This document shows positions 1 to 5,370 of a stretch of 11,506 nucleotides of DNA, in pieces. Position 1 is the first letter of the stretch; every line of letters starts with the position of its first letter. The notes under the pieces are model-generated. The model searched no databases. It was not told the origin of the DNA and saw nothing but the letters and a program-made list of their open reading frames with translations. The stretch covers positions 1-11,506 of the forward strand of contig CAVVAH010000003.1 in assembly GCA_963746175.1 (NCBI GenBank). Reading direction: 5' to 3'. The translations under genes were made by a program, and so were the position numbers. Source of the stretch: CAVVAH01 sp963746175 (GTDB lineage: Bacteria > Actinomycetota > Actinomycetes > JACCUZ01).

Positions 1-21
1 CGGCCTACGCCGTCTGAGACA

Positions 22-59
22 GGTGGTTGAGGAGGTCGCTCTGCGACCGTCTCGAAACC
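22..59. repeat. Palindromic intergenic repeat (REP-like)
   Basis: A perfect 6-bp inverted repeat, GGTCGC (34-39) and GCGACC (43-48) around a TCT loop, sits inside a longer imperfect palindrome. GAG/CTC lie next, and GGTT (25-28) and AACC (56-59) form the outer ends. The whole could fold as a stem-loop on either strand. Its form resembles the dispersed palindromic elements found between genes in Nocardioides-type genomes; that link is from memory and not searched. It could also act as a transcription terminator for a gene ending just left of the window, although no T-run follows. Confidence 0.55.
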
Positions 60-94
60 CCGGCCCAGTCGTGCAGACCTTCAGGGTGTCCCCG

Positions 95-130
95 GAATGA
101 CCCCTGAATGACCCGGTCGGACCATAGGTT
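95..130 (+). promoter_or_regulatory. Putative promoter with 11-bp direct repeat for the SGNH hydrolase gene
   Basis: The 9-mer GAATGACCC occurs at 95-103 and again at 106-114, exactly 11 bp apart, so both copies face the same side of the helix. A TANNNT box, TAGGTT, lies at 125-130, about 30 bases before the GTG start at 160. The second repeat copy therefore falls over the expected -35 position. That is the usual placing of an activator or repressor site. The -10 assignment is inferred from the actinobacterial consensus; there is no clear -35 hexamer. Confidence 0.35.
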
Positions 131-159
131 CAAGCGGGTTTGGTCCGCACACTTGCTCC

Positions 160-849
160 GTGCTCCCTCGGGTCCTGCTGCCGCGCCGCCGCTCCGTCCT
201 CATGACGGTCGCCGCGCTGGTGTGCGCGCTCACCGCCACCGGCATCCTCGCGGCCCGCGCGAACGCGAACCTGTCCAAGTGCGAGCGGTTCGCCGCCGCC
301 TCGGTGGAGCGGGCCTCGATGGTCACCGGCTCGGGCGAGCGGGTCGTCGTGATCGGTGATTCCTGGTCGGCCGGGCTGGGCCTCGACCACCCTGTCCAGT
401 CGTGGCCGTCGCGGCTGCCCGGCCGGATCCACGTGGCTGGCTTCTCCGGCTCGGGGTTCAGCGCCAGGTCGTCGGAATGCGGCCGGGTCTCCTTCGGAGT
501 CCGAGCACCCGAGGCACTCCAGGGCGGCGCCAACCAGGTGATCGTCGAGGGCGGACTCAACGACTACGACCACAGCCGGGACGAGATCAAGGCAGGCTTC
601 GCCCGGGTGATGCAGGCGGCGGCGCCGTACCGCACCGTCGTCGTCGGCCCCGCGACCGCGCCGGCGCGAGCCGCGAAGGTGCCGCGGGTGGACCGGCTGC
701 TCGCCCACCTCTCGCAGAAGTACGGCGTGCCGTACGTCTCGACCGTCGACCTGAAGCTGCCCTACCTCGACGACGGGCTGCACCTCACGCCGGCCGGCCA
801 CCGGGAGTTCGGCGACGCCGTCGCCGCCCGGATCGCGGCCCTGGGCTAA
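160..849 (+). CDS. SGNH/GDSL-family hydrolase, membrane-anchored or secreted
   Basis: A 229-residue protein with an N-terminal Arg-rich stretch followed by a hydrophobic segment (about residues 13-32), read as a signal anchor or signal peptide. The mature part carries the SGNH blocks: IGDSW with nucleophile Ser68 (block I), GFSGSGF near 94-100 (block II Gly), GGLNDYD with Asn134 (block III) and DDGLHLTPAGH with Asp205 and His208 (block V). Such enzymes cleave ester bonds of lipids, acylated sugars or other acyl groups outside the membrane; the substrate cannot be told from sequence. Cys41 and Cys107 could form a disulfide. GTG at 160 is the first in-frame start after a stop at 109. ATG at 202 would shorten the protein by 14 residues, removing the basic leader, and neither start has a clear Shine-Dalgarno site. 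The gene stands alone and converges on the alpha/beta hydrolase gene. Confidence 0.9.
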   Translation: MLPRVLLPRRRSVLMTVAALVCALTATGILAARANANLSKCERFAAASVERASMVTGSGERVVVIGDSWSAGLGLDHPVQSWPSRLPGRIHVAGFSGSGFSARSSECGRVSFGVRAPEALQGGANQVIVEGGLNDYDHSRDEIKAGFARVMQAAAPYRTVVVGPATAPARAAKVPRVDRLLAHLSQKYGVPYVSTVDLKLPYLDDGLHLTPAGHREFGDAVAARIAALG

Positions 850-1739
850 AGCCCCGCGAGCCGCTTGAGGTCGGCCAGGATCCCGGGGAACCCGTTGATC
901 ATCGGCGTCAGGTGACCGTCGTCCTCGGTCAGGTGCACCTCGGCGCCGGGCACGTGTGCGGCCAGCCACTCGCCGTGCGCGAACGGCACCATCGCGTCCT
1001 GGCGCCCCTGGTAGATGAGCACCGGCACCGTGATCGCGCCGACGTCGAACCCCCACGGCCGCACGGCCGCCTGTCCGTCGTCCAGTACGCCGGCGGTCCG
1101 CTGGGCGCCGGCGCGGTGGAACGTCTCGACCAGCCACTCGGTGAACCCGCGGTCCATCGCCGCCTTGTCGGCGGGCGGCAGCAGCCCGCCCATGCTCTCG
1201 GCGAAGTCGTCGGCGTCGGCGAGGAGCACCGACAGGAACTCATCCTCGACAAAGGCGGCGTAGGCCCCCCGGCCGGCCGCGGCGGCGGTGTACTCGACGA
1301 CGTTCTCCTCGGCCATCCCGTCCTTCCAGTCCAGCCCCTCGCCGTCGTGCGGCGCGACGCCGGCGATCGAGGCGGCCGCCAGGCACCGGTCCGACAGCAG
1401 GGCCGCACAGCCGAGCGCCCGCGGGCCGCCGCCGGACCAGCCCGCCGTGACGAACCGGTCGACTCCGAGCGTGTCGAGGATCACCGCGGAGTCGGCCACG
1501 TCGTCGACCATCCGTGGCTCCGGACGCGGACGGGCCGTCGAGCCGCCGTACCCGGGCCGGGAGTAGGTGATCGACCGCAGCCCGGCCTCGCGGACGACGC
1601 GGTCGAACGGGTCGTAGCGCACGGCCGCTGACGGCGAGCCGCCGTGGAAGAGCAGTGGGAAGCCGTCCGGATCACCGCCGGTCAGCACCTCGAGCGTGCG
1701 GCCATCGGGGGTGCTGACGTCGCGGTATCCCTCAGTCAC
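846..1739 (-). CDS. Alpha/beta-fold hydrolase
   Basis: A 297-residue cytosolic protein with no signal peptide. It shows the alpha/beta hydrolase landmarks in order: oxyanion-hole HGG at 32-34, SRPGYGGS at 60-67, nucleophile elbow GWSGG with Ser102, the acid Asp248 in GRQDAMVP, and His276 in DDGHLT. A helical cap region lies between about 130 and 225. It may be an esterase, epoxide hydrolase or other hydrolase; sequence alone does not tell the substrate. The start is GTG at 1739, because the reading frame upstream of it overlaps the ferredoxin gene and shows no homology-like content. It begins 23 bases after the ferredoxin stop, so it may be the last gene of the electron-transfer operon, though it is not translationally coupled like the others. 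Its TAG stop shares three bases with the stop of the convergent SGNH gene. Confidence 0.88.
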   Translation of the reverse strand: MTEGYRDVSTPDGRTLEVLTGGDPDGFPLLFHGGSPSAAVRYDPFDRVVREAGLRSITYSRPGYGGSTARPRPEPRMVDDVADSAVILDTLGVDRFVTAGWSGGGPRALGCAALLSDRCLAAASIAGVAPHDGEGLDWKDGMAEENVVEYTAAAAGRGAYAAFVEDEFLSVLLADADDFAESMGGLLPPADKAAMDRGFTEWLVETFHRAGAQRTAGVLDDGQAAVRPWGFDVGAITVPVLIYQGRQDAMVPFAHGEWLAAHVPGAEVHLTEDDGHLTPMINGFPGILADLKRLAGL

Positions 1740-1762
1740 AGGCCGACCATAGCCCTGGCGGG

Positions 1763-1963
1763 TCAGCGCCCCTCGACCAACCGCAGCGCGGATCTCGGAC
1801 AGGTGCGCACGGCTTCGCGTGCGTCGGCCAGCAGGTCTTCGGTGACCGGTCCCCGGACGAGCGGGTAGCCCCAGATGTCGAGCTCCACGAGGTCGGGCAG
1901 CACCTCGTGGCAGAGCCCGCGCGCCTTGCAGTTGGGCCAGTCGACCCGGAGCTGCGTGCTCAT
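1763..1963 (-). CDS. Small ferredoxin, probably [3Fe-4S]
   Basis: A 66-residue acidic protein with Cys12-x5-Cys18 (NCKARGLC) and Cys55-Pro near the C-terminus. These are the only three cysteines. This C-x5-C...CP layout is that of actinobacterial P450-type ferredoxins that bind a [3Fe-4S] cluster; a fourth ligand for a [4Fe-4S] cluster is absent. It would carry single electrons in the cytosol. The ATG at 1963 overlaps the stop of the NuoF-like gene as ATGA, so the two are translationally coupled and likely work together. No P450 gene lies nearby, and the neighbours suggest it links the flavoprotein to the haem membrane protein or another acceptor (inference). Confidence 0.88.
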   Translation of the reverse strand: MSTQLRVDWPNCKARGLCHEVLPDLVELDIWGYPLVRGPVTEDLLADAREAVRTCPRSALRLVEGR

Positions 1964-3255
1964 GACGCACGCCGCGCTGCTGGGTTGTCGAGCCGGCCGG
2001 GGACCACGTGCAGCCGCCGCTGCTCGGAGCATCCGCTGGAGGCGTGCAGCGAGACCTCGTCGGCGAACGTGGTGAGCATCGACCGCACCAGCCGGACCGT
2101 GCCGTCGGGGTGGGCACACGCGCCGCGTCGCTCGACCAGCGTGGCGAGCTGCTCCACGCGGGCCGGCCCACCCGCACCGTCGACGACCGACGTGACCGCA
2201 CTCGCGAGAGCCGGCAGTCCGTTGAAGCACGGGCCGCAGCGCCCGGCGCTCTGGCCCGCCAGGTACGCGACGATCTCGCCCGTCAGCGTCACTGGGCACC
2301 TTCCCCGCGGAGTGCTCAGCACGACTCCCGCACCCAACGGCGACCCGAGCATCCGCATCCCCGCGACCGAGACCCGCGCGCTGGCGAGGGTCTCCCAGGT
2401 GGTCCAGGACCCGTGGAACCCGCCGACCAGGGCGGGCCGGCCGACGAGCCCGGTCGGCAGGAAGTCGCGCAGGCGGTCGCCGTACGCCGCCTCGCGCACC
2501 ACGGGGTCCCGCCCGGGCGAGCTGAGCGTGAGCAGGGTGGCGCCGGGTTCGTCGTGGGTCCCGAGGGAGGAGTACGCCGTCACGCCACGCAGCATGAGCA
2601 GGCCCACCCTGGCCCAGGTCTCGGCATTGCTCAGCAGCGTGGGCTTGCCTCGGTGGCCCGAAACAGCATCGGGCTGCCACGACGTCACCGGCAGGTTCGG
2701 GCGGCCCGACAGCAGCTCCACGACGGCCTTGGCCTGACCGGCGACGAACCGCGACGCGGCGACGTGCGACACGATGCGGATGCCGTCGGAGCGCTCTTCA
2801 AGAGCGACGCGCATGGCGGTGGCGGTCGCGGCGCGTTCGCCGGGGAGGACCACGTGCACCTCCCGCGCACGGAGGGACCGCGCAGTGCCGACCACCCCGT
2901 CCAGAATGAGGTGCGGGCGGGTCAGCGCGAGCGCGGTGTCCTTGCTGCTGGCCGGCTCGCCCTCACTCATGTTGACGACCAGCACCGGACGAGCGCGCTG
3001 CTGAAGCACCGAGTCGAGCTTGGTGGCGAACGGGAAGCCCGCGCCCCCGCGGCCGCGCAGGGCGATGCGGCGCAGGGCCTCGTGCAGCTCCTCGGGAGAG
3101 ACGGCGGGCGGCTCGCCGTACTGCTTCCGGTGCGCAGCCAGCGACGGACCGCGCTCGATCCCGGCGAGCAGGGCGGGTCCGGGCTCCACGTGCACGTGGT
3201 CGGGGAACGGCACCGGCGAGGCCGGGCAGTCGCCCGGGACAGAAGTGATGGTCAT
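1960..3255 (-). CDS. NuoF-like NAD(P)H-binding flavoprotein (complex I 51-kDa subunit family, SLBB domain)
   Basis: A 431-residue protein, close to the usual NuoF length. The FMN-binding glycine motif RGRGGAGF is at 67-74. An NMSEGEP segment at 95-101 replaces the usual N-x-D-E-x-E-P, so the Asp is Ser here. The middle (about 235-310) matches the SLBB part, and the C-terminal third corresponds to the Fe-S domain. There the usual S-C-x-x-C-x-x-C is S-A-G-R-C-G-P-C (336-343), with Cys340, Cys343 and the distal Cys380. One ordinary cluster ligand is thus missing. NuoF proteins oxidise NADH with FMN and pass electrons to a 4Fe-4S cluster. No NuoE or other complex I gene is nearby, so this is a stand-alone relative serving the module in this operon. 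ATG at 3255 overlaps the upstream stop as ATGA. Confidence 0.88.
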   Translation of the reverse strand: MTITSVPGDCPASPVPFPDHVHVEPGPALLAGIERGPSLAAHRKQYGEPPAVSPEELHEALRRIALRGRGGAGFPFATKLDSVLQQRARPVLVVNMSEGEPASSKDTALALTRPHLILDGVVGTARSLRAREVHVVLPGERAATATAMRVALEERSDGIRIVSHVAASRFVAGQAKAVVELLSGRPNLPVTSWQPDAVSGHRGKPTLLSNAETWARVGLLMLRGVTAYSSLGTHDEPGATLLTLSSPGRDPVVREAAYGDRLRDFLPTGLVGRPALVGGFHGSWTTWETLASARVSVAGMRMLGSPLGAGVVLSTPRGRCPVTLTGEIVAYLAGQSAGRCGPCFNGLPALASAVTSVVDGAGGPARVEQLATLVERRGACAHPDGTVRLVRSMLTTFADEVSLHASSGCSEQRRLHVVPGRLDNPAARRAS

Positions 3256-3875
3256 CGGAGCACCTTCAGCTCGGGGACGGACGGGGGCTGGGACTCGAGT
3301 GGGGGCTCCGGATCGAGCCGGCGGTGGGCGAGACGGTCCAGCGCGAGGCGCACCAGGCGCCAGCTGACGGCGAACGCCACGGCGGCGCCGCAGCCGAGGG
3401 TCACCAGCCACCACCCGTCGCGGAGGTCGGTGCCCATGCCGATCCCGTGGGCGAGCGAGAGGCCCCACATCGGCCAGGCCAGCTGGTGCAGCAGTCGCCA
3501 GGTCCGATCCGCCAGCCGTCGCCGCATCACGCTGGTCACCGCGATCACCAGCAGGAGGTCGACCGCCACTGCACCCAGGCCCAGCCACAACGGCTCGTAC
3601 GTCGCACCGAACGGCACGAACGCCTGCCACCAGCGGATGTCGACGTACTGGTCGACCACGCACGACGCGATGTGCGCGCCGAGCATCACGAACGCGAGCA
3701 GAGCGGCATTGCGGTGCAGCGACTGCAGGACGAAGCGCGGCACCCGGCGAGCCGGAAGGCCGCCCAGGGACAGCACGCCCAGGAGCACGGTGAGCGTCAG
3801 CAGCACCATGGTCACCGCGCCGCTGCCCCGATTGAGGTACCAGAGGATCGGCCCGTCCATCATCAGACCCGCCAT
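3252..3875 (-). CDS. Ferric-reductase-like transmembrane haem protein (stand-alone)
   Basis: A 207-residue integral membrane protein with five or six hydrophobic helices (about 19-38, 56-75, 95-116, 125-145 and 155-175) and a basic, Pro-rich cytosolic-type tail. Four histidines form two pairs: His54/His68 (14 apart) and His130/His143 (13 apart). That spacing is typical of bis-histidine di-haem helices in the ferric reductase/YedZ(MsrQ) superfamily. It lacks the FAD- and NAD-binding domains of full ferric reductases, so electrons must come from another protein. The NuoF-like protein and ferredoxin encoded directly downstream are the natural candidates (inference). ATG at 3875 is chosen because it overlaps the ApbE stop as TGATG; ATGs at 3863 and 3860 would trim only four or five residues. 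Acceptor unknown: metal, quinone or an exported flavoprotein are possible. Confidence 0.85.
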   Translation of the reverse strand: MAGLMMDGPILWYLNRGSGAVTMVLLTLTVLLGVLSLGGLPARRVPRFVLQSLHRNAALLAFVMLGAHIASCVVDQYVDIRWWQAFVPFGATYEPLWLGLGAVAVDLLLVIAVTSVMRRRLADRTWRLLHQLAWPMWGLSLAHGIGMGTDLRDGWWLVTLGCGAAVAFAVSWRLVRLALDRLAHRRLDPEPPLESQPPSVPELKVLR

Positions 3876-4813
3876 CACGAGGCCTGCCGTTCGACATGGA
3901 GCGGCCACTGGCCGGTGGTGTGGACCCGTCCGTCGGCCGCGACGAGGCGGGCAGTGACGTCATACCGGTCGAGCCACGGCACGGCCGCCTCGCCGAGGAC
4001 CACGGCGGCGGTCGTCGCGGTGTTGGCAGCCACGCAGGACGGACCGGTGGCGGTGACGGTGCGCCACACCTCCACGGCCGGCTCGCCCGTACGGGGGTCG
4101 AGCAGGTGGTGGTGGACCGTGCCCCGACGTGTCCAACGGCGGACGCGCGTGCTGGACGTCGCGAGGCCGCCTGCGGTCAGGGTGACGAGGCAGGCGGGCC
4201 GGTCGCGGAGATCGCTCGGCTGCTCCGCTACGGCCACCCGCCACGACGCGCCGTCGGGTGCGGAGATGGAGATGTCGCCGCCGAGGCTCACCAGGGCTGG
4301 CTCGCCGAGCTCCTGCTCCAGGCCGGCCGCGACCACGTCGGCGGCCCATGCCTTCGCCGTCGAACCGAGGTCGAGCGCGGTGCCGGCCGGGATGCGGACG
4401 CGGGCCCCGTCGAGCTCGATCGACCGCCAGGCATCGACCGCCGGCGCGGGCGGGTCCGTCGGTTCGGTCTCGACCTCCCGGAGCGCGCGGAAGTCCCGGT
4501 CGTAGCCGAGCGTCACCAGCGGCCGGCCCAGCAACGGGTGCACCAGCCCGTCCGTGGCGGCAGCGGCCCGGACCGCGACCCGCACCGCCTGGACCAGCAA
4601 CGGGTGGACGCTCACCCACCGGCCCGGCTCGCGGTTCACCCGAGCGAGGTCGGAGTCCGCCCGGAACCGGCTGCACGTCGCGTCGACGTCCCTGATCACC
4701 GTCTGCGTGATGTGCAGGGCGTGCGGGAGTGCGGCCGCGTGACGTACGGCGAGATAGCCGTAGGTGCCGAAGGCCGCGAACTCGGCATGAGTGGACTGGG
4801 CGTGTGTGGACAT
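3875..4813 (-). CDS. apbE: FAD:protein FMN transferase, ApbE family
   Basis: A 312-residue ApbE-family protein. Visible family landmarks are FGTYG (15-19), CSRFRADSDLARVN (47-60), DLGSTAKAWAAD (148-159), SLGGDIS (176-182), GGLATSS (215-221), HHLLDPRTGEP (235-245) and the AANTATTA segment (262-269). ApbE enzymes move FMN from FAD onto a Thr of a partner protein using Mg2+. The Asp normally heading the last motif, a metal ligand, is Asn264 here, while Thr268 is kept. No signal peptide or lipobox is seen, although many ApbE proteins are exported. The family is reliable; activity in this copy is inferred. ATG at 4813 overlaps the preceding gene as TGATG. No FMN-binding-domain protein is encoded in this window, so its target is unknown. 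Confidence 0.92.
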   Translation of the reverse strand: MSTHAQSTHAEFAAFGTYGYLAVRHAAALPHALHITQTVIRDVDATCSRFRADSDLARVNREPGRWVSVHPLLVQAVRVAVRAAAATDGLVHPLLGRPLVTLGYDRDFRALREVETEPTDPPAPAVDAWRSIELDGARVRIPAGTALDLGSTAKAWAADVVAAGLEQELGEPALVSLGGDISISAPDGASWRVAVAEQPSDLRDRPACLVTLTAGGLATSSTRVRRWTRRGTVHHHLLDPRTGEPAVEVWRTVTATGPSCVAANTATTAAVVLGEAAVPWLDRYDVTARLVAADGRVHTTGQWPLHVERQAS

Positions 4814-5259
4814 CAGGACCCACTGCTCGGTGCCGGCGGCGGGTCCGGCGCCGGAGCCGGCTCCGGTGCGGGTGCCGGCGGGGGTGCCGAGTCCGAGCTG
4901 TCGCTGCTGCCGCTGCTGCCGCTGCTGCCGGACACGGTGCCACCTGGACCCGGGTCGCTGCTGGTCACGGTGCCGCCGGTGACGTACTTGGTGGTCACTC
5001 GGGTCACGTACGGCCGCTCGCGCAGCGGGGACCGGCGTCCGGCGCCGCGCTGGGGCTTGACCTGGTCCTGCTGGGCCACCTGGTCCGCGTCCTGATCCTC
5101 TTGCTCCTGGGCAGCCTCGCCGGCGGCCAGGCCCATCAGTCCGCCGGTGAGGGTCAGGGCGCCGAGGCCCGCCACGCCGGTCACGCCGGTGACGACCTGC
5201 CGGTAGCGGTCGCGGGTTCTCCTGTCGTAGCTGCTCACGGGAGACACATTCCGCGACAC
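4813..5259 (-). CDS. Small membrane protein with Pro/Ser/Ala-rich tail, unknown function
   Basis: A 148-residue protein that I do not recognise as a named family. A basic N-terminus (YDRRTRDRYRQ) precedes one hydrophobic segment (about 23-47), then a Gln/Asp-rich stretch (EQEDQDADQVAQQDQ). After that comes a Thr/Tyr/Val-rich section with TKYVTGGTVTSS, and last a low-complexity Ser-Gly and Pro-Ala-Glu tail. The single helix with a positive N-terminus suggests a membrane anchor with an extracytoplasmic tail. It is the first gene of the electron-transfer operon and overlaps apbE as TGATG. The gene has no FMN-binding domain. The T-G-G-T string only loosely recalls a flavinylation site. The start is uncertain: GTG at 5259 is the longest, and GTG at 5238 (reading SSYDRRTRD) is equally plausible. 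Confidence 0.72.
   Translation of the reverse strand: MSRNVSPVSSYDRRTRDRYRQVVTGVTGVAGLGALTLTGGLMGLAAGEAAQEQEDQDADQVAQQDQVKPQRGAGRRSPLRERPYVTRVTTKYVTGGTVTSSDPGPGGTVSGSSGSSGSSDSSDSAPPPAPAPEPAPAPDPPPAPSSGS
4902..4928. repeat. Three perfect 9-bp tandem repeats inside the Pro/Ser-rich tail gene
   Basis: CGCTGCTGC occurs three times without a gap at 4902, 4911 and 4920. On the coding (-) strand it encodes repeated Ser-Ser-Gly units. Being a multiple of three, copy-number change would lengthen or shorten the tail without breaking the frame. Confidence 0.8.
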
Positions 5260-5283
5260 GGCGACAAGCGCGAGTCATCGCGA

Positions 5284-5325
5284 CGTCAAATGAACATCAA
5301 GCCGTTTCTTGACGAGCCCTTGATG
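5284..5325. promoter_or_regulatory. Divergent operator-like array of TTGAYG half-sites at 11-bp spacing
   Basis: Four copies of TTGAYG lie between the divergent genes. On the + strand are TTGACG (5309-5314) and TTGATG (5320-5325), 11 bp apart. On the - strand are TTGATG (5300-5295) and TTGACG (5289-5284), again 11 bp apart. A partial further copy, GTCA at 5274-5277, keeps the same 11-bp step. The layout is two direct-repeat pairs in inverted orientation, centred near 5304. OmpR/PhoB-family regulators bind direct repeats with about this period, and such a regulator is encoded at 7224-7928. Which protein binds here is inference. Individual TTGAYG copies could also serve as -35 boxes. Confidence 0.5.
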
Positions 5326-5348
5326 CAGCGACAACCCGGCCATAGCGC
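5320..5348 (+). promoter_or_regulatory. Possible promoter for the His/Asp-rich protein gene
   Basis: TTGATG (5320-5325) as -35 and TAGCGC (5343-5348) as -10 are separated by 17 bp, giving a short leader before the ATG at 5371. The -10 box is a weak match. If real, the last half-site of the operator array overlaps the -35 box. Confidence 0.25.
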
Positions 5349-5370
5349 GTGCTCGCCCACGCTGCGGGAC

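Noticed and set aside
1..17. A frame ending in TGA at 15-17 (reading ...AYAV) that could be the end of a gene entering from the left.
   Set aside because: Only four codons are visible, too few to support a gene, although the palindrome that follows would suit a gene end.
402..1631. Long + strand open frame across the SGNH and alpha/beta hydrolase genes.
   Set aside because: Arg/Pro-rich translation without motifs, overlapping two genes that show full catalytic motif sets; an effect of high GC content.
2008..3957. Long + strand open frame antisense to the NuoF-like and haem protein genes.
   Set aside because: Low-complexity Arg/Gln/Gly-rich translation with no domain signs; the - strand frames carry FMN, Fe-S and haem motifs.
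5290..5370. Earlier in-frame ATG at 5290 that would extend the His/Asp-rich protein by 27 residues.
   Set aside because: It would place the operator array inside the coding region and add a polar leader ahead of the signal anchor; ATG 5371 directly precedes the hydrophobic segment.
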